Shown: in pieces, positions 9,287 to 18,573 of the stretch
Layout: the number at the start of each line of letters is the position of its first letter
Position numbering within the stretch: the stretch's first letter is position 1
Origin: Marinomonas piezotolerans
GTDB taxonomy: Bacteria > Pseudomonadota > Gammaproteobacteria > Pseudomonadales > Marinomonadaceae
NCBI RefSeq assembly: GCF_003362755.1
Contig: NZ_QKRA01000004.1
Coordinates: 186,001-250,000 of the forward strand
Direction of reading: 5' to 3'
Length of the DNA stretch: 64,000 nt
Program-made: the position numbers and the translations under genes
Notes under the pieces: generated by a model
The model's database searches: none
Told to the model about the DNA's origin: nothing
What the model saw: the letters and a program-made list of their open reading frames with translations, nothing else

Positions 9287-10711
9287 CTATGGCTTATCGG
9301 ATGGCGTGCGGTGTTTAAACCAATGACGAAAAGATTCGCCATCTGATTCGGGTAGATCCCGCGTTTCGTGCCATTCTTCAACGGCTTTGATTTTGATCGC
9401 CATATCCCCTTCTTTGATCAATGTTTTGGACGCTTTTGCGCCCATATTGACCGCAGAGCCCCATAGCGTAGGTCGGCTATTTATAAAGTTAAAAGCGGTG
9501 GCGGTGATGCGCTCTTTGATCGGTGTCAGCTTGCTCTCCGCGATAATTTGGCGATGTTTCAGTAACAATTCGGCGAGCGGGATTTTCACCGGGCATACAT
9601 CATTACAAGCGGTGCATAGGCTGCATGCGTAGGGTAAATCTTGGAAATCTTGATACCCTCCGAGCAGCGGAGACAGTACCGCTCCAATTGGGCCAGAGTA
9701 AATCGAGCCATACGATTGGCCTCCAATATGGCGGTACGCCGGACAAGTATTGGCGCAGGCTGCACAGCGAATACAGCGTAAAATGGATTTGAATTCCGAG
9801 GCGAGAATGTCAGAGCGCCCGTTATCTAAAATCACTAAATGAAACTCTTCAGGACCATCGGTTTGCTCCGCCTCTTTGGGTCCAGTCAGAACCGTTACAT
9901 AGCCAGTCAATGGTAAACCGACGGCGCTGCGACACAGTAGTGTGACCATCACATCCAGCTCTTCAAAGGTCGGGACAAGGCGCTCCATTCCCATGACAGC
10001 GATATGTGTTTTAGGGAGGGCTGTGGCTAGACGGGCATTACCTTCATTGGTGACTAACGCAATGGAGCCTGACTCGGCAACAGCAAAGTTACAGCCGGTA
10101 ATGCCGATGTCGGCATTCACGAAATCCTGACGGATGTGATCACGTACGAAACGTGTCATCTCTGCTGGGTTTTCTGAGCCTTGGTAGCCGATCTTGTCTT
10201 TAAATATCTGCTGCACTTGTTCACGACTCTTATGAATGGCGGGGGCGACAATATGGGAGGGCGCGTCATGGTCGTCTATTTGTAGTATGTATTCGCCAAG
10301 GTCGGTCTCCACCACGTTAATACCTTGGCGCTCCAGCGCGGCGTTTAAGTCAATTTCTTCCGTGACCATCGACTTAGATTTAACAACTTTTTTGGCATTT
10401 TTCGCTTGAGCCACGCGTTCAATGTAGGCGCTGGCTTCTTCTGCGGTTTGCGCAAAGAAAACATGCCCCCCGTTTTCGATGACGTTATCGCTCAGTTGCG
10501 TTAGGTAAAAGTCCAAGTTTTCTAACACATGCTCGCGAATGTCCATGCCCATCTGACGCCATTCGTCCCAATGACCGATGTCTTCGGCGGCGCGTGCTCG
10601 ATTACCAAACATACGCTCTTGGGCGCTGGCGACCGATTCGCGCATGATGCTGTCTTGCATGTTGGTGCGAATGCGCTGTTTGAACTGCGTGCTGCTGGTT
10701 TTCATGCTCAT
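9287..10711 (-). CDS. lutB: L-lactate utilisation iron-sulfur protein LutB
   Basis: 474 aa, YkgF/LutB family. An N-terminal LUD-like region (TGCNFAVAESGSIALVTNEG) is followed by two ferredoxin-type 4Fe-4S motifs: CIRCAACANTCP and CSLCTACNDVCP. A C-terminal LutB-specific tail follows. Together with LutA and LutC it oxidises L-lactate to pyruvate. It begins four bases after the lutA stop; an alternative ATG two codons later cannot be excluded. Confidence 0.94.
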   Translation of the reverse strand: MSMKTSSTQFKQRIRTNMQDSIMRESVASAQERMFGNRARAAEDIGHWDEWRQMGMDIREHVLENLDFYLTQLSDNVIENGGHVFFAQTAEEASAYIERVAQAKNAKKVVKSKSMVTEEIDLNAALERQGINVVETDLGEYILQIDDHDAPSHIVAPAIHKSREQVQQIFKDKIGYQGSENPAEMTRFVRDHIRQDFVNADIGITGCNFAVAESGSIALVTNEGNARLATALPKTHIAVMGMERLVPTFEELDVMVTLLCRSAVGLPLTGYVTVLTGPKEAEQTDGPEEFHLVILDNGRSDILASEFKSILRCIRCAACANTCPAYRHIGGQSYGSIYSGPIGAVLSPLLGGYQDFQDLPYACSLCTACNDVCPVKIPLAELLLKHRQIIAESKLTPIKERITATAFNFINSRPTLWGSAVNMGAKASKTLIKEGDMAIKIKAVEEWHETRDLPESDGESFRHWFKHRTPSDKP

Positions 10712-10715
10712 GGTG

Positions 10716-11438
10716 TTACCTACTCATTAGTACATCAGCGATGTGCATTACTCGAATATTGCTTTGTTCACGATCAAGACGGCCACCGATATTCATCAGA
10801 CAGCTCGAATCAGCACCGATCAGAAAGTCTGGGCTGACGGACTGAATATGAGCCGCTTTTTCGACCACCATCGCACCCGAAATCTCAGACATTTTCACTG
10901 AGAACGTGCCGCCAAAGCCGCAACATGTTTCTTGGTTTGGAATCGGTAGCAACGACAGCCCTTCTACTTGGCTCAGTAGTTGTAACGGCTCGTCTTTGAT
11001 GCCTAATTTTCGAAACAGACTGCATGAAGGGTGGTATACCGCAGTGCCTGAAAGTTTGGGCGACAATATGCTGGTGTCTAAGTGATGCACTAAAAACTGA
11101 GTTAATTCGTAAGTGCGGTCACTTAAACGTTGCGCTCTCGCACGCCATTCAGGTTCGTCGTTCAGGATGGCAGGGTAGGACTTGATCATGGCCGCACAGG
11201 ATGCCGCTGGGCAAATTACAGGGTGATCATTCACTTCCATGGCTGCGATGAGTGATTTCAAACTGCGCTTACTGTCTTCGACATAGCCGCTGTTGATAGA
11301 TGGCTGACTGCAGCAGGTTTGTGCCTCAGGAAAATGAACTTGGCATCCCAAGATCTCAAGTAACGCAACGGTATTTTTCGCCACATTGGGTTTGATTGTG
11401 TCGCAAATACACGTCACAAAAAGGGACACATGAATCAT
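10716..11438 (-). CDS. lutA: L-lactate utilisation protein LutA (CCG domains)
   Basis: 240 aa, YkgE/LutA family with two cysteine-rich CCG domains: CCSQPSINSGY in the first and CCGFGGTFSVK in the second, plus CPAASCAAMI. These resemble the heterodisulfide-reductase/glycolate-oxidase GlpC cysteine-rich module. It is the first gene of the minus-strand lut operon. Upstream is a 381-base divergent control region shared with the TRAP transporter genes, which argues that the two operons are co-regulated. Confidence 0.93.
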   Translation of the reverse strand: MIHVSLFVTCICDTIKPNVAKNTVALLEILGCQVHFPEAQTCCSQPSINSGYVEDSKRSLKSLIAAMEVNDHPVICPAASCAAMIKSYPAILNDEPEWRARAQRLSDRTYELTQFLVHHLDTSILSPKLSGTAVYHPSCSLFRKLGIKDEPLQLLSQVEGLSLLPIPNQETCCGFGGTFSVKMSEISGAMVVEKAAHIQSVSPDFLIGADSSCLMNIGGRLDREQSNIRVMHIADVLMSR

Positions 11439-11543
11439 GGTGAGGCACCTGTTAAAGGTTTTTGTTATGGGGATATCTTGAGTCGATTTTGTTAGAAGAA
11501 CAAGCGTATGTGATCGATTAAGTGTTCACCATATCAAGCCTAA

Positions 11544-11565
11544 ATTTTAAATAGGTATTTAAAAT
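11544..11565. promoter_or_regulatory. Perfect AT-rich palindrome (ATTTTAAATA-GG-TATTTAAAAT)
   Basis: Two perfectly complementary 10-base arms separated by GG, about 106-127 bases upstream of the lutA start. The dyad form with T-N11-A character fits a LysR-type box, and a LysR gene sits in the lut operon; the link is inference. A second small palindrome, AACTTAAGTT, follows at 11570-11579. Confidence 0.5.
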
Positions 11566-11599
11566 CAATAACTTAAGTTCAAATTACGAGGTGATTTCA

Positions 11600-11622
11600 T
11601 TTGTTTCCAAAATGGAAACAAA
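11600..11622. promoter_or_regulatory. Perfect operator-like palindrome (TTTGTTTCCA-N3-TGGAAACAAA)
   Basis: Perfect 10-base inverted repeat with a 3-base AAA spacer, centred between lutA and the TRAP operon. Size and symmetry are those of a dimeric repressor operator. No GntR or LacI gene is in the window to pair with it, so the binding protein is unknown. Confidence 0.55.
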
Positions 11623-11650
11623 CTGTTTTCTTGTTCTGTTTTCAGAGTGT

Positions 11651-11722
11651 TACGTAGAACTACTTAGGGAGGGCTACGTAGTATTACTGAGGTGTGATTA
11701 CGTAGTTATACGAGTCGAATCG
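11651..11722 (+). promoter_or_regulatory. Three phased direct repeats TACGTAG (24-bp period)
   Basis: TACGTAG occurs at 11651, 11675 and 11699, exactly 24 bp apart. The first two repeats extend further, sharing the pattern TACGTAG-N3-TACT-N-AGG. They lie 98-170 bases upstream of the TRAP binding-protein start. Regular spacing argues for a cooperative activator array, with the response regulator at 16326 a reasonable candidate; this is inference. Confidence 0.55.
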
Positions 11723-11819
11723 GTATTCCTACGAATAGAGCTGTTGGTCAGTTTTCGGTCAAGATAAAGACAGTGCTTCGGCATGTGCCATAAAAATAAC
11801 CATAGGCAGGATAATAAAA

Positions 11820-12911
11820 ATGACTCTGAAAAACCTATCTAAGCTTGTAGCTGTCGCTACGATCACTGTTTCTACATTTGCTGCATCATACTCTGTCGCG
11901 GCGGATGGCAAAGTGTACCGCATGAAAATGGCGGAAACTTGGAACTCCAACTTCCCGATCTTCGGAGATGCGCCACGAGAAATGGCTCGCCTAGCGGAAG
12001 AAATGTCAGACGGCCGTCTGAAAATCACCATCGACTCTGCGAATAAGCACAAAGCACCATTCGGTGTCTTTGATATGGTGCGCTCGGGTCAATACGACCT
12101 TGGTCATTCCGCATCGTATTACTGGAAAGGTAAGGTGCCCAATACGCTGTATTTCACGACGATGCCATTTGGTATGACGACGCCGGAGCAATACGGCTGG
12201 TTCTACTATGGTGGTGGTCAGGCATTATCTGACAAAGTGTACGGCAAGTTTGGTTTGCGCTCTTACCCAGGTGGTAACACGGGTAACCAAATGGGCGGTT
12301 GGTTCCAAAAAGAAATTAACTCTGTCGAAGACCTTCAAGGTCTGAAAATGCGTATTCCTGGGTTTGCTGGCGAAGTGATGGCGAAGCTCGGGGCGAAGCC
12401 GACGAACATCCCTTCCGGTGAACTCTTTACGGCACTTGAACGTCGCACTATCGACGCGTTGGAGTGGGTAGGGCCTTCTTTGGATTTACGCATGGGCTTC
12501 CATAAAATCGCGCCTTATTACTACACAGGTTGGCATGAGCCAGCAACAGAGCTGCAGTTCTTGGTGAACGATCGTTCTTACAAGCGTCTTCCTGCGGATC
12601 TCCAAGTGATACTGAAAAGTGCGATGAAGCTGTCTGCGTACAATATGTACATCCAGTCTTATCATGAAAGTGCTGAAAACTGGGCAACGATGAAACAGGA
12701 ATTCCCAAATATTGAAGTGAAAACGTTCCCAGAGAGCGTTATGAAAGCGATGTACAAAGCCAACGAAGAATTGCTTGCAGAGAAAGCAGCGGAAGATCCG
12801 TTAGCAAAAGAGATTCTTGATTCTCAAGCTGAGTACATGAAAAAAGCTCGTGTTTGGACCAATATTTCTGACCGCGCTTACCTAGACAGCTTAGACAATC
12901 TAGCTGACTAA
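11820..12911 (+). CDS. dctP: TRAP transporter periplasmic substrate-binding protein (DctP/TakP type)
   Basis: 363 aa solute receptor. A signal peptide occupies about residues 1-27 (SYSVAA-DG). The mature protein has the TRAP DctP fold markers, including EDLQGLKMRIPGFAGEVMAKLGA and ERRTIDALEWVGPSLDL with the conserved arginine that binds a substrate carboxylate, and YYYTGWHEP, typical of the TakP (2-oxo acid) and lactate-binding subgroup. The ATG at 11820 follows GGCAGGA. Placement opposite lutABC suggests lactate or a related hydroxy acid; that is context, not proof. Confidence 0.9.
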   Translation: MTLKNLSKLVAVATITVSTFAASYSVAADGKVYRMKMAETWNSNFPIFGDAPREMARLAEEMSDGRLKITIDSANKHKAPFGVFDMVRSGQYDLGHSASYYWKGKVPNTLYFTTMPFGMTTPEQYGWFYYGGGQALSDKVYGKFGLRSYPGGNTGNQMGGWFQKEINSVEDLQGLKMRIPGFAGEVMAKLGAKPTNIPSGELFTALERRTIDALEWVGPSLDLRMGFHKIAPYYYTGWHEPATELQFLVNDRSYKRLPADLQVILKSAMKLSAYNMYIQSYHESAENWATMKQEFPNIEVKTFPESVMKAMYKANEELLAEKAAEDPLAKEILDSQAEYMKKARVWTNISDRAYLDSLDNLAD

Positions 12912-12919
12912 GACCGATC

Positions 12920-12944
12920 TCAGAGCAGGCATTGCCTGCTCTGA
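12920..12944 (+). terminator. Intercistronic hairpin between dctP and dctQ
   Basis: Perfect 11-bp stem (12920-12930 with 12934-12944, ATT loop) nine bases after the dctP stop. No T-run follows. In binding-protein transport operons such hairpins commonly protect the upstream message or attenuate read-through, giving more binding protein than membrane subunits; that role is inferred here. Confidence 0.6.
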
Positions 12945-12993
12945 CCTTCTCTGAAACTCACCGTCTATTGTATGTCACCCTGAGGCTCTTCTT

Positions 12994-13533
12994 ATGTTTC
13001 TCGTTTCTCTTGAAAGGACGTTAGGGCGTTACTCCCTTTGGCTAGGAAAGTTGTCAGCCGTTTTGCTGCTCTTACTGCTGTGTAACGTGTTTTACGATGT
13101 CTTGATGCGCTATGCATTTAATGATGTCTCGATTGGTATGCAAGAGCTGGAATGGCACTTGTACGCCGCCATTTTCTTATTAGGTATCCCTTTTGGTTTG
13201 CAAACAGGTGGTCATGTACGCGTCGACCTTTTTTACGAACGCTTGAGCTTGCGTGGTAAAGCATGGATTGACCTTGTTGGTACATTGGTTTTCTTGATCC
13301 CGTTTTCTTTGCTGGTCGGCTGGTACGGCGTGGACTTCGCGCGAGAAGCGTATGAGCTAGGTGAAACCAGTGGTGACCCAGGCGGTTTACCTGCGCGCTG
13401 GATCATTAAGTCAGTCATTCCTGTGGCGTTTTTCTCTATTGCGATTAGTGGTGTCGGCATGATTTTACGCTGTATCAATGCGATTCGCGGTGTGTCATCC
13501 GACGGTTTTGACCACGACCCTATTCAGCACTAA
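12994..13533 (+). CDS. dctQ: TRAP transporter small permease subunit DctQ
   Basis: 179 aa membrane protein with four predicted hydrophobic segments (about residues 15-37, 50-68, 87-108 and 133-155) as in the DctQ family, including the conserved MRYAFNDVSIGMQELEWHLY region and GGHVRVDLFYERL. It supports the large permease DctM in sodium-driven uptake of the solute delivered by the binding protein. It lies between the binding protein and dctM, with 19 bases to the dctM start. Confidence 0.9.
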   Translation: MFLVSLERTLGRYSLWLGKLSAVLLLLLLCNVFYDVLMRYAFNDVSIGMQELEWHLYAAIFLLGIPFGLQTGGHVRVDLFYERLSLRGKAWIDLVGTLVFLIPFSLLVGWYGVDFAREAYELGETSGDPGGLPARWIIKSVIPVAFFSIAISGVGMILRCINAIRGVSSDGFDHDPIQH

Positions 13534-13552
13534 TCACTCAGTAGGTGTTTTT

Positions 13553-14842
13553 ATGATTGGTATTATTATGTTTTTTGTGGCGCTGGTGATGCTGTTATTC
13601 GGCTTCCCAGTGGCATTTACCTTCGGTGGTGTGGCGCTTATTTTTGGGGTGTTCGCGGAAGGTTGGGATATGTTCGCGTTCATGCCGTTCCGTATCCAAA
13701 GCTATATGGAAAATACAGTAATGATGGCGGTGCCATTGTTTATTTTCATGGGCATCGTACTTCAGAAAACCCGTTTGGCGGAGCAGTTACTTGAGGCCAT
13801 GGGGAAGCTGTTTGGCAGTGTTCGAGGCGGGTTAGCGATCTCAACCATTTTAGTTGGGTCGTTGTTAGCCGCTTCTACTGGTGTTGTCGGTGCCAGCGTT
13901 GTCGCGATGGGCTTGATTTCATTGCCTGTCATGATGAAGTATCAATACAGCAAGTCGTTGGCGTGTGGCACTATCTGCGCATCAGGGACGCTAGGTCAAA
14001 TCATCCCGCCCTCTATTATTCTGATCATCCTCGGTGATGTCTTGGGGATTCCCGTTGGGGATCTATTTCAAGCGGCGCTAGGCCCAGGTGTGGTGTTGAT
14101 TGGCTGTTACATTCTATACATCGTTGTGATTACTTGGTTGAACCCTGAGCTGGCACCAGCGATTCCTTATGATGAATCATTAGGCACGCGTTCTCAGCAG
14201 ATCCGCGATGCGCTAAAAGCGATTGTCCCGCCGCTTGCCTTGGTGCTGATTGTACTCGGATCTATCTTTTCTGGTATTGCTACGCCAACTGAGTCATCAG
14301 CGTTAGGCGGTGTCGGTGCGGTGGTGTTAGCGCTTATCTATCGTCAATTTAGCTGGAAGATGCTGTTTGATAGTTCGCTTGAGACCGTCAAAGTGACGGC
14401 GATGGTGTTTGCCATTTTGATGGGCGCAACGGCTTTTTCTATGGCGTTTAGCTACACGGGTGGCGATTACATTGTTGAAGAGGTGTTGTTGAATCTACCT
14501 GGCGAGAAGTGGGGCTTCATCATATTGGCGATGATTGCGATTTTGGTACTTGGCTTTTTCATCGACTTTGTGGAAATCGCGTTTATTATTGTGCCCATTC
14601 TGGCCCCTGTTGCGGAAGCGCTAGGCATTAATATGGTGTGGTTCGCGATCTTGATTGCAATGAACCTACAGACGTCATTCTTAACGCCGCCCTTTGGATT
14701 CAGTTTGTTCTACCTCAAAGGCGTTGCCCCAAGGTCGGTCAAAACATTCGATATCTATCGGGGGGTAGTGCCCTTTATCCTCATTCAGATTGCTGTATTG
14801 GTGAGTATTTTGGTGATGCCCGGTTGGTATGGTATGGACTAA
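13553..14842 (+). CDS. dctM: TRAP transporter large permease subunit DctM
   Basis: 429 aa, multi-spanning inner-membrane permease. The chosen ATG (13553) gives the standard DctM opening MIGIIMFFVALVMLLFGFPVAF; an earlier in-frame start would lie inside dctQ. Family signatures include TGVVGASVVAMGLISLP, CASGTLGQIIPPSI, the TPTESSALGGVGA motif and LQTSFLTPPFGFSLFYLKG near the end. Last gene of the transporter operon, followed by a terminator. Confidence 0.93.
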   Translation: MIGIIMFFVALVMLLFGFPVAFTFGGVALIFGVFAEGWDMFAFMPFRIQSYMENTVMMAVPLFIFMGIVLQKTRLAEQLLEAMGKLFGSVRGGLAISTILVGSLLAASTGVVGASVVAMGLISLPVMMKYQYSKSLACGTICASGTLGQIIPPSIILIILGDVLGIPVGDLFQAALGPGVVLIGCYILYIVVITWLNPELAPAIPYDESLGTRSQQIRDALKAIVPPLALVLIVLGSIFSGIATPTESSALGGVGAVVLALIYRQFSWKMLFDSSLETVKVTAMVFAILMGATAFSMAFSYTGGDYIVEEVLLNLPGEKWGFIILAMIAILVLGFFIDFVEIAFIIVPILAPVAEALGINMVWFAILIAMNLQTSFLTPPFGFSLFYLKGVAPRSVKTFDIYRGVVPFILIQIAVLVSILVMPGWYGMD

Positions 14843-14885
14843 AAGGTAATACACATTTTGGGTAAATAACTTTATCTTTGTAAAC

Positions 14886-14908
14886 AAGGGAGGCTGGGCC
14901 TCCCTTTT
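14886..14908 (+). terminator. Rho-independent terminator of the TRAP operon
   Basis: Stem of 9 bp (AAGGGAGGC, 14886-14894, with GCCTCCCTT, 14898-14906), TGG loop, then a short T-tail. It lies 43 bases after the dctM stop and before the kinase gene. Confidence 0.75.
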
Positions 14909-14959
14909 ACGCGAAGGTTACGCGTGCACATCAGGCAACAATAATAATCAGGCCCTGTT

Positions 14960-16336
14960 ATGACATTAAAAAGCAAAATCATTTTGCTGACCCTTATTCC
15001 GTTGCTGCTTGCCACGGCCATCATTACCTATTTAGGTGTCACGCATGCTCACAGCCTGACTCAACAAGAGTTGGCACTCTACGAGCAGCGTATGATCGCG
15101 ACTCGTAAGCAAGCCTTAAAAGATAATGTGGCCATCGCGATGTCTGCCATCCGACCCATTATTGACGATACGACGTTGACCGACGAACAAGCCAAACAGC
15201 AGGTGCGCGATCTGCTTATGGGGTTACGTTATGGCGAAGATGGCTATTTCTTTGCTTATCAACAAGACGGCGTCAACCTTGTCCATCCAACACAGCCAGA
15301 CTTTGTCGGCCAAAACCTTCTAGAGTTCCAAGATCGTGAAGGCGATTTTCTAATTAAAAACCTATTGCAAGCTGCCAATTCTGGTGGTGGTTTTCACCGT
15401 TATATATGGGAAAAACCCCCACTACTAGTCCAAGAAGACAAACTCAGTTACGTGGTCATCATCGAGCGTTGGAATTGGATGATGGGGACTGGATTGTATT
15501 TGGATGATATCTACCGTGATTTAGACGTGGCCCAAGACAGTATGAACCGGAACATTACGGCAAGCTTGTTTACGGTGTTGTTTGTCTTGGGGTTAACAGT
15601 AGTGGTTGTGGTGTTGCTTGGTCTATTGATCAATCTGCGTGAGCACCGCTTGGCCGACGCCCGACTCAAAAAACTCATTCAACGTTTTATTCGGATGCAA
15701 ATCAGTGAGCGTCGTAAGTTTTCGCGAGAATTGCATGATGGAATCAACCAAATGCTGGTGTCTGGGAAGTTTCGCGTTGAGTTGGTGGCTAATAAGCTGC
15801 GTAAAGGCGTGGCTTGGGAGGCCGTAATCAAAGATCTTCAACAAGCCGAAAGTGTGATTGATCAAACGATTCGTGAGGTACGTCAAATATCGCATGACTT
15901 ACGACCCACATTGTTGGATGACCTTGGATTAGAAGCCGCCTTGATTGGTATGCTGACGCAATTCTCTGAGCGCACAGGTATTCATGTTGAGCACCAGTTC
16001 ACGCCTCGGCTCAATGCCCTTATGGAAGAAGTCGAAATTACCCTATATCGCATGTCCCAAGAGTGCCTGAGTAATATTGAAAAGCACGCTGAGGCTAAGA
16101 ACGTCACCTTTACTATTGAAATCCAGCGGGACCTCCTATGTTTAGAGTGTCGTGATGATGGCGTCGGTTTTGATACGGGAGAAAGTCCGTCTGGAATTGG
16201 TGTGTTAAATATGCGTGAACGGTTAGCCCTGATTGAAGGTGAGTTTTTTATACACAGTGAAGCGTCTGTAGGAACAACCGTGATAGCAACGGTGCCGATC
16301 GACATTGCGTTTGTAGGAGAGCAGTATGACAGCTAG
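14960..16336 (+). CDS. Cache-domain sensor histidine kinase (NarX/HisKA_3 type)
   Basis: 458 aa membrane sensor. A first transmembrane helix (about 7-27) is followed by a periplasmic single-Cache domain with the hallmark DGYFFAYQQDGVNLVHP, a second helix (about 198-222), a HisKA_3 dimerisation domain with phospho-acceptor His259 in FSRELHDGINQML, and a HATPase_c domain with N-box LSNIEKHA and GIGVLNMRERL. Cache domains of this type often bind small carboxylates. Its position after the TRAP operon and its 11-base overlap with a response regulator gene suggest it senses the transported acid (inference). Confidence 0.9.
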   Translation: MTLKSKIILLTLIPLLLATAIITYLGVTHAHSLTQQELALYEQRMIATRKQALKDNVAIAMSAIRPIIDDTTLTDEQAKQQVRDLLMGLRYGEDGYFFAYQQDGVNLVHPTQPDFVGQNLLEFQDREGDFLIKNLLQAANSGGGFHRYIWEKPPLLVQEDKLSYVVIIERWNWMMGTGLYLDDIYRDLDVAQDSMNRNITASLFTVLFVLGLTVVVVVLLGLLINLREHRLADARLKKLIQRFIRMQISERRKFSRELHDGINQMLVSGKFRVELVANKLRKGVAWEAVIKDLQQAESVIDQTIREVRQISHDLRPTLLDDLGLEAALIGMLTQFSERTGIHVEHQFTPRLNALMEEVEITLYRMSQECLSNIEKHAEAKNVTFTIEIQRDLLCLECRDDGVGFDTGESPSGIGVLNMRERLALIEGEFFIHSEASVGTTVIATVPIDIAFVGEQYDS

Positions 16337-16976
16337 TACCAAGCCATTCATAAAAGTTCTATTAGTTGATGACCATTTATTGGTATTAGATGGCTTAGTG
16401 GCACGTCTTGAATTGGAAGCACATATACAGATTGTTGGCACTGCTAATAATGGAGAGGAAGCCTTAACCAAGGCAGCAGAACTCATGCCGGATGTGGTGC
16501 TGATGGATGTATCAATGCCTGTACTGGGCGGTATTGATGCGGCCAAACGTTTCCGCGAAGAGCAACCTAATATCAAAGTATTGATGCTTAGTATGCATCA
16601 TGATCGTGAATACATTTTGCCATTGGTTCAATCAGGCGCTAGTGGCTATGTTCTAAAAGACGTATCGATTAATGAGCTGATTACAGCGATTGAAACCGTC
16701 AATCAAGGTGGAACGTACTTTAGCGCGGGCGCGTCTCAATCGCTCTTTACAGCATATGTTGATACAGCAGACACGGATGTTGAAGCGTTAACACGAAGAG
16801 AATCGGATATTTTAATTGAGTTAGCGTCAGGTTATGCCAATAAAGAAGTCGCTCGACGTTTGGGCATCAGTGTCCGTACGGTCGAGACTCATCGCCAAAA
16901 TATTAAAAATAAATTAGAGATACACACCACAGCGGGTTTAACCAAGTACGCATTGGAGCAAGGGCTAATCAATTAG
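16326..16976 (+). CDS. Two-component response regulator, NarL/LuxR type
   Basis: 216 aa. An N-terminal receiver has the acidic pair D15-D16, phospho-acceptor Asp61 (VVLMDVSMP) and conserved Lys in GYVLKDVS; the C-terminal LuxR helix-turn-helix (LTRRESDILIELASGYANKE, VRTVETHRQNIKNKL) binds DNA. It overlaps the kinase gene, so the two are coupled partners. Likely target is the TRAP and possibly lut operons, where phased direct repeats lie upstream of dctP. Confidence 0.9.
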   Translation: MTASTKPFIKVLLVDDHLLVLDGLVARLELEAHIQIVGTANNGEEALTKAAELMPDVVLMDVSMPVLGGIDAAKRFREEQPNIKVLMLSMHHDREYILPLVQSGASGYVLKDVSINELITAIETVNQGGTYFSAGASQSLFTAYVDTADTDVEALTRRESDILIELASGYANKEVARRLGISVRTVETHRQNIKNKLEIHTTAGLTKYALEQGLIN

Positions 16977-17045
16977 GGTTATATTTTTTCGTGCACTATT
17001 GTAAAGATCTATTTATATTGTCGTCACAAATGGAATATTTTATGG

Positions 17046-18371
17046 ATGGTTGCCATGGGGATTACTATGGTTTTTGGACTTCGCAATAGAAAGCCAAAGA
17101 TTGACTCTTCTATAGCCAAACAGGAACAGCAGGACAGACAGAATTACGAATTACAGGCGATTAAATCTCATACCGCTTTCATTAGCTTCAACCCAGATGG
17201 CACCATCACAGACGTCAATGCACTTCTCTTGCACGCTGTTGGTTATGAACGATCAGAAGTGGTAGGCCAACACCACCGGATGTTTTGCTCCAAACAATAT
17301 GTTTCGTCTGAAGAATATAGCGATTTCTGGCGTAGGCTTGCATCGGGTGAATCCTTCAGTGGAACGTTTGCAAGGTATAAAAAGGACGGCACTATCTTAT
17401 ACGTCGAGGCAGATTACTTCCCAGTTTCAAACGAACAGGGGGAGGTGGTTGAAATCATCAAAATTTGCAGTGATGTCACGAGTCAGCAACTGGAACTAAA
17501 GGCTAACAATGCCATTTTAGAAGCACTTGACCGATCCCAAGCGGTAATTGAGTTCGAACCAGATGGCACCATAATTCACTCCAATCAGAACTTTCTTGAT
17601 GTAATGGGGTACACCGCAGAGCAGGTGATCGGCAAACATCACCGTATCTTTTGTGAAGATGAGTTTTATCGCGAAAATCCAAGTTTTTGGCATGACTTAG
17701 CCAGTGGTACGCTGAACTCTGGCCGTTTTAAGCGACAAAATAGCCGCGGTGAAAATGTTTGGGTCGAGGCAACCTATAATCCGATTTTTGATGATCACGG
17801 CAAGGTCTATAAAGTCATTAAATTCGCTTCGGATATATCAGATCGAGTTCGTATGGCGATGACCGCCGTTGAAATGGCCGCTGCCACATCTGAAGAAACC
17901 AATCAAATTACCACCAATGTGGTACAAGTACTCAGTGAAACGGTAAGTACTTCGCAAAATATAGCGCAGCAAGTTGCTCACGCGACAACGACCGGCGAAG
18001 AGCTGAAATCACAATCAAAAAATATCTCCGATATTGTAACTGCGATTCGAGCTATCGCAGATCAAACTAATTTACTGGCGCTGAACGCTGCTATTGAAGC
18101 AGCTCGTGCCGGAGATGCTGGAAGAGGCTTTTCAGTGGTGGCGGATGAGGTTCGAAAGCTTGCCAGCAATACGGCTGAAGCGACTGCCGAAATATCGACG
18201 GTCGTTGAGCGTAATCATCAACTCATCACTCAGATTGATGAAACGCTAGTATCTGTTTCTGGTATCGCGACGCATGGTCAAGAGAGCGTTGGCAACCTGT
18301 CGCAGGGTTTAGAAGAAGTAAAACGCGGTGTTGAGCAGTTCGTACAAATGGTTGAGTCAATGCGTCCTTAA
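17046..18371 (+). CDS. Soluble PAS-PAS methyl-accepting chemotaxis protein (BdlA-like)
   Basis: 441 aa with no transmembrane segment. Two consecutive PAS domains (about 40-150 and 165-275) each contain the paired pattern [20 protein letters not shown] / [18 protein letters not shown] and a PAC motif, followed by an MCP signalling domain with hairpin tip [20 protein letters not shown]. The architecture equals Pseudomonas BdlA (about 417 aa), a biofilm-dispersal receptor. The start is not certain: ATGs at 17046, 17055 and 17067 are all in frame and no strong ribosome site is seen. Confidence 0.88.
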   Translation: MVAMGITMVFGLRNRKPKIDSSIAKQEQQDRQNYELQAIKSHTAFISFNPDGTITDVNALLLHAVGYERSEVVGQHHRMFCSKQYVSSEEYSDFWRRLASGESFSGTFARYKKDGTILYVEADYFPVSNEQGEVVEIIKICSDVTSQQLELKANNAILEALDRSQAVIEFEPDGTIIHSNQNFLDVMGYTAEQVIGKHHRIFCEDEFYRENPSFWHDLASGTLNSGRFKRQNSRGENVWVEATYNPIFDDHGKVYKVIKFASDISDRVRMAMTAVEMAAATSEETNQITTNVVQVLSETVSTSQNIAQQVAHATTTGEELKSQSKNISDIVTAIRAIADQTNLLALNAAIEAARAGDAGRGFSVVADEVRKLASNTAEATAEISTVVERNHQLITQIDETLVSVSGIATHGQESVGNLSQGLEEVKRGVEQFVQMVESMRP

Positions 18372-18573
18372 GCTGGAAGTTGTCGTAGACTGGAGTTTTG
18401 AAACCGTTACGTATTATTTTGAAGTAAGCCGCTTGATGCGATCAAAAAATGATGTCTATGTTGGCTCATTTCATTGGTCTATTAGCCTTCGAGTCTCTAT
18501 ATTGAACGCGGCGGCTTTGCCTTATTTGAAATAGCCTTTTACTGCCAAGCTCTCTCTGAAAAAAGAGATCAAG

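Noticed and set aside
11651..11722. CRISPR-like array
   Set aside because: Repeat unit of only 7 bases with 17-base spacers and three copies; regulatory repeats fit better, and no cas gene is present.
17004..17030. Possible sigma-28 promoter before the chemoreceptor (TAAAGATC)
   Set aside because: No acceptable -10 at the 11-base spacing.
18328..18534. 68-codon frame after the chemoreceptor, considered as a frameshifted C-terminal extension
   Set aside because: The receptor ends at a normal length and the frame has no MCP features.
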